Positions 1 to 10,758 of a stretch of DNA of 64,000 bases are shown here, one piece after another. A program made the translations under genes and the position numbers. Source of the DNA: Panaeolus papilionaceus (Eukaryota > Basidiomycota > Agaricomycetes > Agaricales); NCBI GenBank assembly GCA_015501605.1, contig JADNRZ010000032.1, positions 124,001 to 188,000 on the forward strand, given 5' to 3'. The notes beneath the pieces were generated by a model that saw nothing but the letters and a program-made list of their open reading frames with translations, did not search any database and was not told the origin of the DNA. Each line of letters begins with the position of its first letter. Position 1 is the stretch's first letter.

Positions 1-1
1 C

Positions 2-3000
2 TATGATGCCAGAGATGACTTCTATGCAACTCGCCAAGCCTTTGGTGCAGATAATATTGAAGAACTAGACATGTACAATGAAAGTACTTTTGAGGAGGAT
101 GATGATGTTTATCATGTCACTGATGAAGCTGATAGGAATGGTGATTGTGATAACAATGAAGTAACAAACCTTGGTGCTGTGAACCATAGGATGTTGAGAG
201 CAATCACACAAACAAGTAAAGACCTGATAGATGCAGGATGGACACCAAGCACAGGTCTTATCATGACATCTACTGATAAAAATTCAGTTGAATCTATGCT
301 GCTCGACCAGAGATTGGGTGGTGCTGCATGGAAGCATATTGTCAAGGTTGAGAAACAGCGATTATGGAAAGAGAAATTTGCAATGCTTGATGGTACCTTT
401 ATGGATAAGGACAGTAATCAGCCTAGTGTTCCATGGTATCTGTGCAATGATGTTCGCATTGTGACAGGTGCAGGTTGGCTAAGTAAAAGTTTCATACCTG
501 GAAGTGGTAATAATAAAAAATTACTCAATGAGGTCATTTTGAAATTTAACCTAAATGAAGAACAAGAGAGGGCTTTTCGAATTGTTGCCAACCATGCATG
601 TTGTATTGCTCCTAATCAACTTTTGATGCATTTGGGTGGTATGGCAGGAACTGGTAAGTCGTGTGTCATCAGGGCACTAACATGCTTCTTTAAGACCAGA
701 AATGAACCTTATCGTTTTGTTCTGCTGGGTCCCACAGGTACCTCTGCGGCATTGATTGGGGGCTCCACCTATCATTCATTTTTGTCAATAAACTCCTCTA
801 GTAGACGTAAAAGACCAAGTGTAGCATCTATAGCTGACTTGAGGGAAAGGTTGAGAGGTGTATCATATATTCTGATTGATGAGATTTCTATGCTGAGTTG
901 TCATGACCTTGCTCTTATTGATGAGCGCTTTAAATTAGCAAGTTCAGATAAAACAAAACCTTTTGGTGGGTTTCATGTCATCCTGACAGGTGATTTTGCC
1001 CAGCTGACACCAATTAAAGGTGGTTCACTGTATTCAAGGGATGTAACAATGTATCAAAGGGCCAGGCAGACTGTGAAAGATCAATACAATATGCTGGGCA
1101 AGTCAATATGGATTCAATTCTCATGTGTGGTCATATTGCGTAAAAACATGAGGCAGATGGGCAATGACCCTAAGGAGGAGGCCTTTCGCAGAGCTCTTGA
1201 GAACTTGAGGTATTATGCCTGTACAGATGATGATATTGCACTTTTCCGAGGTTGTATTCCAAGACAGAATCCCACCCTTTCATTAGATGACAAAAGGTTT
1301 AAGAATGTGTCAATTATAACTGCATTGAATAGAGATAAAGACAGCATTAATGATACATGTGCTACTCGATTTGCAGATGAGCATGGCCAGAATTTGCACA
1401 GTTTTTACAGTGTGGATAGCATATTGAGTAGAGATGCTGTTAGGCCTGGTTTTCAGTCAAAGCGGTTTTCCAAAGCAAAAGCAATTGCTCCTGGGTTACA
1501 GAAAAAATTATGGACCCAACCTCCATCTACTAGTGAGCAAATACCAGCCTGCCTACGAATATGTGTGGGTATGCCAATATTGATCCGTCAAAATGAAGCA
1601 ACTGAATTGTGTATGACTCGCGGGCAAGAGGCACATGTTGTTGGTTGGACAGCTTTGAGCATACCAGGCTATCCTGATCATAAAAGGTTGGATGTCCTTT
1701 TTGTGCAACTACTCAACCCTCCATCAAAGGTCCAAATAGCCCAACTTCCCATCAATGTTGTACCCTTAACGTCAGTCACACAGTCGATTGATGCCATGAT
1801 GCCAAATGATGAGTATCTGCGTATTTCACGGACACAAATACCTGTGTTACCAAATTTTGCTATGACTGACTACTCTTCACAAGGTAAATCTCGACAAGAT
1901 AATCCAGTAGACATCAAGTTTTGTAAATCATTTCAAGGTGTGTATACATGCTTATCACGTGGAACTTCTCTTTCAGGGACTCTTATTGTGCGTGATTTTA
2001 GTGATAACAAGTTACGGGGTCAACTTGATGGTGCATTGCGACAAGAATATCGAGAACTCAATTATCTTGATGTAATAACGAAATTGAACTATGAGGGGAA
2101 ACTGCCCCCAAATATTATTGGTAAAACACGTTGGGAAACCATTGACTCATATCGAGCATGGAAGACTACAGATGAAGAAGAACAATGGCATGAGGCAATC
2201 AGAGAGGAGACTGGCTTGGATCACAAACGGCCAAGATTGGTGAATATTCCACCAAGTGGAGAGAAAAAGCGTGGACTGGAGATAAATGACTTGATTAATG
2301 TACAACATGTCTTGAAACGATCCAAGTTAGCAAATCGAGACTCTGAAATGCAGGGACAACAGTTTGAGGAGTTGCAGAGCAATATGGATATTGAGTTGGA
2401 GGAGGTGCAAGTTCACAAAGATGCTGCCAGCATAATGATTGATCAGGCATTTAACAGTATTCCAATGGAGAGTATGGAGGATCCAAGAATCATAGGACCC
2501 ATTTGGGATTCTACAGACTATAGCTGTGCTTTTGATGTATGGGTATTTACATTATACTGGCTATGGGCAAGTGATAAGGACTTCTGGAGTAAAAGTCTTT
2601 CATCAAGTAGCACTGCATTGACAGAATTTGTTCAAAACTGTTTAATTATTTCTGACAATGATGTGGATAATGTTGATATCTGCTCGCTTCGAGACATGCT
2701 CAGACAGACTATGCGACGCTTGTATCCGTCGGATTACATGGGTGTAAAAAGAGGCAACGACATTATTATTATGTCACACCAATTACTTGGATACAAGCAT
2801 ATCGGCTGGCAATACATGTTTTCGTGTTTACATTGCCAGGCACTGACTGAGCATTCAAGGGCATCATGGGGCCCATATATTGCTCTAAGTGGACAAAGCT
2901 CAATAGATGTATATGTTAACAGCATCCAAATTCCATCGATTTGTAAAATGTGTATGGTGAATAGCATCCCAACACCATTATCCATGGCCTGTACAGATCT

Positions 3001-3289
3001 GTTATGTTTTGAGGTTGTGGATTGCCCTGGGATAACACTTGCTCCTGCGTTTGGTATTGGAAGTCTGCTATATCAACTGAGAGGAGTGATTTACTTCGGA
3101 TCTGAGCACTTTGTGGCAAGGATAATTACGAACACAGGCAATGTCTACTTCCACGACGGGATGGATGGACTTGATAGTATATATGAGGGACAACTGGGTG
3201 CTGACATAAGACCTCAAGATCTTTCACAATGTGAGCAGAGGGTAGCGTCATTAGCATTATACGTTACAGGGACACTGGATTCTACATAA
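2..3289 (+). CDS. Helitron replicase/helicase (Pif1-type) with C-terminal USP-like cysteine-protease domain, 5' partial
   Basis: The frame is open at the left edge, so the N-terminal part, where a Rep nuclease would lie, is outside the window. Counting from the ATG at 71, a Walker A motif GGMAGTGKS lies at residues 189-197 and a Walker B ILIDEI at 267-272. Later helicase motifs include LTGDFAQLTP and the C-terminal TDYSSQGKS and TCLSRG. This is the Pif1 superfamily-1B helicase seen in Helitron rolling-circle transposons. From about residue 800 a second domain begins: SCAFD with Cys819, two CxxC pairs (919/922 and 958/961), EHFVAR with His1013, and HDG with Asp1029. That order of Cys, zinc ribbon, His and Asp matches ubiquitin-specific proteases (family C19). 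The ORF has no introns over 3.2 kb, unlike all neighbouring genes. The helicase call is strong; the protease call rests on motif order only. Confidence 0.9.
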   Translation, partial: YDARDDFYATRQAFGADNIEELDMYNESTFEEDDDVYHVTDEADRNGDCDNNEVTNLGAVNHRMLRAITQTSKDLIDAGWTPSTGLIMTSTDKNSVESMLLDQRLGGAAWKHIVKVEKQRLWKEKFAMLDGTFMDKDSNQPSVPWYLCNDVRIVTGAGWLSKSFIPGSGNNKKLLNEVILKFNLNEEQERAFRIVANHACCIAPNQLLMHLGGMAGTGKSCVIRALTCFFKTRNEPYRFVLLGPTGTSAALIGGSTYHSFLSINSSSRRKRPSVASIADLRERLRGVSYILIDEISMLSCHDLALIDERFKLASSDKTKPFGGFHVILTGDFAQLTPIKGGSLYSRDVTMYQRARQTVKDQYNMLGKSIWIQFSCVVILRKNMRQMGNDPKEEAFRRALENLRYYACTDDDIALFRGCIPRQNPTLSLDDKRFKNVSIITALNRDKDSINDTCATRFADEHGQNLHSFYSVDSILSRDAVRPGFQSKRFSKAKAIAPGLQKKLWTQPPSTSEQIPACLRICVGMPILIRQNEATELCMTRGQEAHVVGWTALSIPGYPDHKRLDVLFVQLLNPPSKVQIAQLPINVVPLTSVTQSIDAMMPNDEYLRISRTQIPVLPNFAMTDYSSQGKSRQDNPVDIKFCKSFQGVYTCLSRGTSLSGTLIVRDFSDNKLRGQLDGALRQEYRELNYLDVITKLNYEGKLPPNIIGKTRWETIDSYRAWKTTDEEEQWHEAIREETGLDHKRPRLVNIPPSGEKKRGLEINDLINVQHVLKRSKLANRDSEMQGQQFEELQSNMDIELEEVQVHKDAASIMIDQAFNSIPMESMEDPRIIGPIWDSTDYSCAFDVWVFTLYWLWASDKDFWSKSLSSSSTALTEFVQNCLIISDNDVDNVDICSLRDMLRQTMRRLYPSDYMGVKRGNDIIIMSHQLLGYKHIGWQYMFSCLHCQALTEHSRASWGPYIALSGQSSIDVYVNSIQIPSICKMCMVNSIPTPLSMACTDLLCFEVVDCPGITLAPAFGIGSLLYQLRGVIYFGSEHFVARIITNTGNVYFHDGMDGLDSIYEGQLGADIRPQDLSQCEQRVASLALYVTGTLDST

Positions 3290-3312
3290 GGGTGGATTCT
3301 AAGACAATCACT

Positions 3313-4172
3313 CTAGGGCAAATTTACGACCTTAATGCACCTCAAAATACCATATAAGCCCATAGGTGATGACTCCAAATTGAAATACACCTCAGCTTCT
3401 GTGAAGGAGAGACATTCGTTATACTTTTCGTGTGGAACCAAAGACCTGGAAATGTCGTAGACAGGGAGTGGGCATATGATTGACCTCATACGACCGCATA
3501 GGGTTTCAGGGGCTTCGTAAAAGTAGAGAGATGGGCGACGTCGAACACCAGAACTGCTTGGGAACATTTGGCGGGTTAGTGTTTGAAATTTATATGCATT
3601 GTCTCCTGGTTTCTAAGTATAATTAGAAGACGGTTAAATTGGTCATAGATGCAGGAGCTCACATAGAAAAGTTGATGCTGTAAAGCCAACTCCGTTGGGA
3701 TGCGAGGTTGCTTCTTTAGGTGTTTGCTTTCATCGTTTATCATGGCAAAAAGCTTCGACACGTTGATGAAAGCAGATACAGATTTAAGTCTTGATGTTGG
3801 CGTAACCTCTGTTCGGTAGACATAGCAGCTAACATGGTCCATCAGGCGGTGATTTGCATCACGTAAATTAGTGTTGAGGGAAAACGGTTTGTCGCGTAGT
3901 TCAACAGTCATAGAAAGGAGTGCAGGGTGTAATGTGTCCACGCCTTCATTAGGTCGGATGCATTGTTCAACTGGAATACCTGTTCCCTCTGAACGCACCA
4001 CGATTTGGCGGTCCCCTAGTAAATCTTGCGCCCAATATAATTGTCCTGATGTACTCTCATATTCGTCGAGCGAGGTTGATATGGAGTGAAGGTATTCAGC
4101 GTCTTGGTTGGTTAAACGGGTTACAGTGTCGATTGAGGTATCAGGGAGGATAGCAACAGGAAGAAACGACAT
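3313..4172 (-). CDS. Unrecognised two-exon protein, convergent with the Helitron helicase
   Basis: Two reading frames join cleanly across a 50 nt intron at 3613-3662 (GTGAGC donor, CTAAT-type branch, TTAG acceptor). This gives a 269-residue protein (exons 4172-3663 and 3612-3313). Its stop lies only 23 bp from the stop of the Helitron helicase on the other strand, which suggests it could be cargo or an accessory gene of the element rather than a host gene. I see no signal peptide, membrane segment or catalytic motif I can name. The N-terminus is MSFLPVAILPDTS and the C-terminal part contains YFYEAPETLCGRMRS. The clean intron and long open frame argue for a real gene; its function is unknown. 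Confidence 0.6.
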
Positions 4173-4219
4173 AGTGGTTAGGTCTTACTTACTTCGAATG
4201 CCAATACCCGAACCCTTGA

Positions 4220-4248
4220 AAGAATGCTGGGTCATTCTTAATCCTGAT
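4220..4248 (+). mobile_element. Possible Helitron 3' terminus (hairpin followed by CTGA^T)
   Basis: A perfect 7 bp inverted repeat (AAGAATG / CATTCTT, 6 nt loop) at 4220-4239 is followed 4 nt later by CTGAT at 4244-4248. Helitrons end in a short hairpin followed by CTRR and insert between A and T, so the arrangement fits. The position, after the helicase and its convergent gene and before the next host gene, also fits. However, the stem is short, the hairpin-to-end spacing is shorter than usual, and such motifs occur by chance. Confidence 0.2.
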
Positions 4249-4395
4249 AATAAAATTTTGGGGCGCAGCAGAAATGATCGAAAAAAAAAGTATTGTCTGT
4301 GCAGAAGAATGGCATATATGGTTAGTTACGGACGAAAGTGTCACTGAATGCACGCTATAATGATATCGTTTGGTTTTCCCCTTCAACACATATCT

Positions 4396-5581
4396 ATGTC
4401 TTTCGCATCCATGTCAGCACCAGCCTGGATTGATAGCAACGTTCAAAGTGGAAAAGTGGTCAATCTTGACAACGACAGATATCAGTATTTCGGAATGTGA
4501 GTATGATCTCCCGATAAATGAACAGAGTGTGCTTACTGTTATCGAAGTCTGTGCGAAGTGGAGTGTGTGTTTTTGGAACATCTGGGAGTTAGGGATCTGC
4601 TGCTTTGGGCCCGTGTGTGCAAGCGGGCTTTTGAAGGAGTGCACGTCTTCATATTTCTGGCATGGGATGTGAGCAGAGTACTGGTGAATATGATTCCTCC
4701 AGCAGACTTCTGGTCTTTCCGATACATGCAGAGGAGTTCAGGCATGGTAGTGTCGGGGTTAACAGCCCTTCATTTCTTCGCCAGAATACCTATTCGGAAA
4801 CCGCTACTGGACCTTTACGTAGACCGTAGTCATATTTCGACGGTCGTGGAATGGTTTGAACAGAGGGGGTATGGTCATGCTAAAACAGAGAAGACTTACG
4901 GCGATTCACGGACAAACATTCGACAGCGACTTACCAGATCGGCATATCGTCAATCAACGATCAGGCTGGAATTGTATAATGGTGAGGCAAACATACGGAT
5001 TTTTGGATGTGCGGCATCTCCCTTGGCTGTCATATTAGGGGGCTTTCCTTCAAGTAAGTGCTCGTCATTTCTTGAGGTTAAATGATGAATTGATGTTCCC
5101 ACCAGCGGCATTGATGAACTTTTTAACGTATGAGAAAGCGTACTGCATGTTTCCGAAAGCCACGCTGGACGAGTTTATATCGCTCGCTGTTGTGGGGCCA
5201 AAGGATGATGATGATATGGGGGCGGTTAACATGATCGAAGAGCAAGGGTGGAGTGTCGTGTGGCAGGTGGGTGAAGGAGCAACGAGGTTTCCTGATGGTC
5301 CGTTTGTTACTGGTGTTCGACATCCCGGCGACAGCATGTGCTGGACAGTCGAGTTTTCGCCTATCCCAAATGCATCGACAGGCTGGTTTGAAAAAAACGG
5401 GTTCAATGTGGTGGATAATGACGGCCGTCTCACAGTGGATTTCGATGAGGTTCGTTCAACAAGGCAGAAGTATGGCCATATCGTTCCTCTTGGGGAGGGC
5501 GTACGTTATCGAAGAAGGAAAGACATTATGGAAAAAGGCAGACGTGAACTTGAATATGATGTCCACCACGGTGATTCCTAG
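4396..5581 (+). CDS. F-box/nucleotidyltransferase-like protein, copy 1
   Basis: Three exons (4396-4496, 4548-5053, 5106-5581) with 51 and 52 nt introns give 360 residues. An F-box-like helix follows the first intron (residues about 34-62, VFLEHLGVRDLLLWARVCK). Next comes a nucleotidyltransferase-like strand-helix unit from about residue 100, SGLTALHFF then LLDLYV, followed by WFEQRGY. This matches a family expanded in Agaricomycetes that usually reads SGSxALxFF...DLDLYV. The first Asp of the DLD motif is replaced by Leu here, so catalysis is doubtful. A shared STALMNFLTYEK block at exon 3 links it to the gene at 6939. The family assignment is from motif memory; the biochemical role is unknown. 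Confidence 0.72.
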
Positions 5582-5955
5582 ACGTGATAAACGCCAAGAA
5601 GCCATTATCGTACACTTTGTCATGTATATCCAGTACAATGTATATTAAATATAATCGGGATACGAGCGTAGAAGCTGAATGCTCTGACTTAAGCGTTTCA
5701 ATGATCAGGTTGAGTGTTTTCGTCGAGTCCGATTCCTGGTCAACGACAGGTAAGCATGTCCAGTGACGTTTTGGAAAATTTCCATGCTGCACGTGACCAA
5801 ACAAGTGAACCCCCACGCGATTGCGGCTTTCCTTCTCGCTCGATCGGTGGAGTGATGATTGTGCTGTGTAGCATGGAGAGCTGAGTATGGATGGCCCGCA
5901 AAGAAACTCAAAAACGGTGACCTTTCGGCCAATCCTGCAATTGCTTCATGTTATC

Positions 5956-6746
5956 ATGTCTTCTTCTAACCTACATGATATGTTGAGGGAGATATCAGAG
6001 ACTGTAGGCGAGTATCACTGTCAGTGAATATGAATGAAGCAAATACTGACCGCGGTTTTCTATAGATATTGCATCTCAAGCAGACGAGTATGAAATTGTG
6101 GGCCGTGTCTCTGCTTCAGCATCGTTTCTGGATACTGTAGGTCTGTGCGTTCCGGGCACTCCCTTGGAGTCGGCGGAGTACATTATGACTTTGCTTTCGC
6201 CACAAGACGATGGATCGTTGTTGTGTACAATGTATGCAAAGGATTACAACCGCAAGATGCTCATGATAGAGGCGGTACAGCGTTTGTATGCGAGGGGAAC
6301 GGACGCAGAGTACGTTTGTTGTTTCATCTTTGGTAATTTGTTCATAACTTTCCCTAGATTTCTCGTCCTGAATGACGATGGGCACAGAGTGCTCAGGCTT
6401 AGGCGATTGGTCTTCTTCCGAACCTCAGGAACCAGTCACGGTAAATCAATCTTGATTCATTATGTGTGCATTGCCCTTAATATATACAGCCGCAGAAGCA
6501 GAAATGAAAGCCTGGCCAGTTCCTTCTGGTTTTGTGACCCAGAGATCCTTAATCGCAGGCAAATATCGACCCTGTGTTCTTCCCTGCTTCAACGCATCTG
6601 GCGACAAGATTGGACCAGCCGACATTGCTGCTACCCTGTGTGGGCGTCTTGTCCGTGTAACCTTCGTGATAAGGCACTTGACCATGTCTCGCGGCATGCC
6701 CAACGACGTCGCCGATTTGTATATTGGTACGCAATATATCACATAG
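5956..6746 (+). CDS. Unrecognised four-exon protein
   Basis: Exons 5956-6019, 6066-6309, 6358-6440 and 6490-6746 join in frame through 46, 48 and 49 nt introns into 215 residues. The internal introns have good GTACGT and GTAAAT donors; the first donor, GTCAGT, is weaker, so the N-terminal exon is less certain. No signal peptide, membrane segment or known motif is visible. It lies between the two related nucleotidyltransferase-like genes on the same strand, which may mean it is a diverged relative or an unrelated insertion. I cannot assign a function. Confidence 0.5.
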
Positions 6747-6938
6747 ATGTTTTATGTCATTGACCCCGTAGCCGCAGGTGTTATTAAAAGGGCTGTCTGC
6801 TTGGAGTAATCATACCGGTCGTAGATAGGGATGTGTACATGGGTATGAAGTGGATAGTAAGACATGTTTTGACGATTATGAGACATCACTATATCAAGCC
6901 AATTAAGCGGTATTGACCACCCTTCACCTTGAATCATC

Positions 6939-7905
6939 ATGCAACACCAGTCCACAGTAAACATCAACCAGTTACTTTCGCCATATGTTGGGCCACTTTA
7001 CGTGGACTCCTTCCGTTATATCATGTACAGATGCGGAATTTTGGCGGGGGGAGAGGGTTTACTTGAACTGCTTACTGGTCAGCGTGTATTTCGAAAGCCT
7101 CCCCTGGACCTGTTCTTGATACCTTCAAATTCCGCACGCTTATGTGAGTACCTGGTGAGCATTGGGTACAGCTACGAAGAAGACAACGAAGCATATGGGT
7201 CACCAAGGCCTTGGCTGGCAGTTTCTCTAAGTAGCGAGGGATCTGCTGCGCGATGGTCCTTCAGCAAAGGCGATCTTAAAATGGTCGTAGTTATCTGCCC
7301 TAGGTCACCCTTTGAATCAGTGATGTCCAGGGGAAACAGTAAGCATATAATATTATGTTTGCAAACGATATTGACTGCTGCTTCTAGGTTGTTTAATGAC
7401 AATTGCGACTTATGAAAAGATTTACTGCCCATATCCTGAAGGAACGCTCAAGAAAAAGAAAGTGATGATTACGCGATCAGGAGATGGAGGACGAACGGAA
7501 TGGGAAAAGAAGTATGGAGAAAGAGGATGGAATATCATTAAGGATTGGGGTTCCTTGCGGTCGACAGGAAGGGTTGAGTTCAAACCGGGTGTGAGATGGC
7601 TAGGGGACGACATATGCAGGGTGTGGAACTTGACGCCGGAGGTGGGGTGGGATGACAAGGGAGCAAATCAGGCGGAATGTAACGGGTGGGCACTCAGGAA
7701 GGGGGAGGAAGGGAACAAGCCCACCTTGCAGTACAAGCTAACGGGAAATTGGCATAACGTCAAATACCGATATACCGTCCCAGATTTCGATGCTCAGGTT
7801 CAAGCATCTCTGCTCTTCTCTACTGGTCCAGATTTGTGTGAAATAGAGTGCGCTCTTATTCCTTACAGTTTGCAAGGTGCTAACAATATCAAATTACTAT
7901 TTTAG
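6939..7905 (+). CDS. Nucleotidyltransferase-like protein, copy 2 (paralog of the gene at 4396)
   Basis: Two exons, 6939-7338 and 7388-7905, joined by a 49 nt intron (GTAAGC...CTAG), give 305 residues. The block SCLMTIATYEKIYCPYPEGTL at the exon join aligns with STALMNFLTYEKAYCMFPKATL of the gene at 4396. Both introns interrupt the codon just before this block in the same phase. Upstream, GLLELLTGQRV and PPLDLFL correspond to the degenerate nucleotidyltransferase motifs of copy 1. No clear F-box precedes it. The last 30 residues are less certain, since a further intron near 7800-7910 is possible. Confidence 0.6.
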
Positions 7906-9917
7906 TGGGTATAAGGACGACGAACTGAGTGAGGTTCTACAGACACATTATTTGGAATCTCGTGAAGATGATGGGTAGGGTGTAGGGACGTCAGAACCCC
8001 CTCATATAAGACGTATCTTACTTCGCTAACGGTCACCTTTGCTCGAAGGGTTGTACATTTCTTAATTCATGTTTACGAATGCAACTAAGTTGGCCCTAGA
8101 ACTTGTTGTGGGGGCCGGGAATCCACATTTTATACTCCGTCTACCGTTTGATCACGTAGAGCAGTTACCTGAAGAGCAGAGATAATAAGTTCTTGTTGAG
8201 GCGGACCATCACGGATCGACGGATCAGTAACTGTGTGCCGTCTGGGCATATCTTATCTTTCATTTTCTGCTTTTACAAACGGACATTATTAGTTTACAAA
8301 GGACCTTTATTTCACTTGTAATATATATTTTGCCCCACCTTCGTCCTGTCACCTCAGTCGAATATACCCCCGGCTGAGGTGAGCCACTTTTATTCTTCTT
8401 CTTGATTCATTCGACCCTTATTGACAATATTCGTAGATTATATTATTCTATTCTACAGTACTCGATTATCTGGTTCAACAGTTCTGACTTTAGGAGCGAA
8501 ATGACGGAGGCGTCATAACGTGAAGCTCGGGGAGGAATGCCGATGGTCGGCATCACCTGGCTATCACCGAGACAACCAGTGTTTCAAAAGTGAGTTTGGT
8601 GGTCGTCCATCGCAAGACCCACTACTAAAGTAGCCGGAATTTACATTGATGCTTCATATGTGCACACTCTTATCCACCGTCGTCTACGTGAGTGGTGAAA
8701 CACAAATGGGAGAAAATGAACGGTTCCAGGGAGGAACCATGCAGCGCTTGTGAGTGGGGCATTTTTAACCTTCGATTGCAACATACTTACCACTCGCATG
8801 GTCTGCAGTGTTGGGTATGATGATGAGGAGCACGCCGTTCAAGTGGACGAGTTTATAACTGCCGAGTTACCAGCAGCACACTATCGCTTCACTCACAGTA
8901 CTCGTCACACATCTTTGGTTGTGCTTCAGACAATCATGACGAGACTTAGCCCTCCTTTCGGAGAGCAGAGCGCCCACTCGCTTGTTCAATACTCGATCCC
9001 GGTCAAGCTTCATCGCACTTCCTTTTCTCCCTTCTCGGAGTCTTACTTTATATGCAGAGAATTTTTGGTATTACAGTACGTTGTTTAGAATGAGCATGCC
9101 TACCCCAGACTGACCACGGCTGCGTATAAACTCCAGGACGAAACAAACAGAGGACCACGAAGACCACTATCAAATGGCGTCAATTTTTACGTCTTTTTAC
9201 TATAAAAATTTCAAGCAGGTCTGCGGGACGATAATGTTGGAGAGTGTTCGAACTCGCAAACGATCACGCCGCCAAGGGAGGAGAGTTCGTCGTCGTCCTA
9301 TGTATGGATGATGAAGGAGATATTAAACGAAAACGGCCATCGGAATGTCAAAGTACAGGGAGCCCTTGAAATACATCTATTCACTCATTGGACATATTAA
9401 GTACACTGGTGCGTTCATGTGAAACTTGAAGAAGTCGCTGATTTGGTCTGACCAGAGGTATACACTTCGAAACCAAACATATTATTCTTTTTGCTACGCC
9501 TATCTACTCGGAATCGTTATTACTGGATAATCATCTTTACCATAGCCTACAACTCGATATCATGATTCAAGCTAGAATTGATAACGAGATGCTCGATGAG
9601 CCAGGGAGACCAAATTTTCTCGTTTTAATGCGTGATCGTAGTAAATTTTAAGAATACGCCCAGCGTAGTTGAGTCATTGTCAGTAGATTTTCATGCCAAA
9701 TCTTCTTTGGAAGCCGTTTTGCGGGTATAATCACGATATGCACCTCAACCTGCCTCAGACTGATGATCGACGGTCCTTTGCGCTGAGGTGCTCACGTGCA
9801 CCTTCGAAAATTCCTTTTCTGCACGCGCGCACCGAATGGATCTACTTGAAGTCTTCCGAAAAGCGTATGGAAATTTGAGTCTCATATGTCACACGTCATA
9901 AAGTCAGACAATTCCAA
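7906..9917. other. Two-kilobase intergenic stretch without a supported gene
   Basis: Only short ORFs occur here (for example 8750-9088), with no motif and no convincing splice partners. A perfect 8 bp inverted repeat with a 16 nt loop is present at 8350-8381 (CACCTCAG / CTGAGGTG). Confidence 0.5.
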
Positions 9918-10678
9918 ATGTATTTGATTCACAAAGGTCATAATGAATTACATTCGAGGAGACCTGCACCTCATTGTACAACCATTATGCACAGGATTGT
10001 GGGCGAATTTGTTGCTGAGGGGAGCCATGTAGGAACAATTGGGAATTACCCAGTGGAGGTAGGCCAACTGGTGGACGCAAAATACCACTTCAAGGTGGCC
10101 GTGGTCATGAGCGACGAAACAGACTTGGATCAGGTGGGATTCATGGAGACGATGAAAAAAATTGAAGAACAGGAGGTAGAGATGCGAGTTCCGATAACGT
10201 CCAGGTAGCTACCAATGTTTTGAATAAACCTGTATATCTAATAATTCGTGCATAGTGTGGTGAGAAAGGACGACAATGGCAGACCCACCCTGGAGTTCAC
10301 GAAGAAGCTGTTTACGCCCTATGAGGGCCATCATGGTGGGTTCCAGGTTCAATAGGTTACACCGCAAGTTTACTAACAGTAAATTGGCTAGATCATTTTA
10401 AAGGGGAGATGGTGGCAACGTATTGGTGGGTCCCCGACCAGCACCAGGCGCTGTTGGACGATTTAGGAAACGACTATCTTGTTCATCCTTTGTTGTGTTA
10501 CAATGAGGCGAGGGAAAGAGTTCCCACCCACGAGGTAGAAAGGATGTTCCAGGATCATTACATCCAAGTAGAGTTTAACATCGAGGGGAGCGAAGGGGAC
10601 GGACCCGGGAAGGGGGGCATCATCGAGCTAAGTGAGCCCTATATTGCTGATGACGAACTTCTCAACATACTGATTTAG
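9918..10678 (+). CDS. Unrecognised three-exon protein
   Basis: Exons 9918-10204, 10256-10335 and 10392-10678 join in frame across 51 and 56 nt introns. The second intron has a CTAAC branch point. The product is 217 residues with an acidic C-terminus and no visible signal peptide or membrane segment. The segment VATYWWVPDQHQALLDDLG is distinctive but I do not recognise the family. The start could be the internal ATG at 9987 (MHRIVGEFV) or in an earlier exon. It ends 80 bp from the convergent PCNA-like gene. Confidence 0.55.
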
Positions 10679-10758
10679 TAAGGGCACTAGTTCCTGAAAA
10701 CGTACTATTTTTGGATAGACATTGAACGCGAATATATTGGGTTTATGATAAATGGCAA

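Noticed and set aside
8750..9088. 112-codon plus-strand ORF
   Set aside because: No motif, no intron structure and no similarity to neighbouring families.
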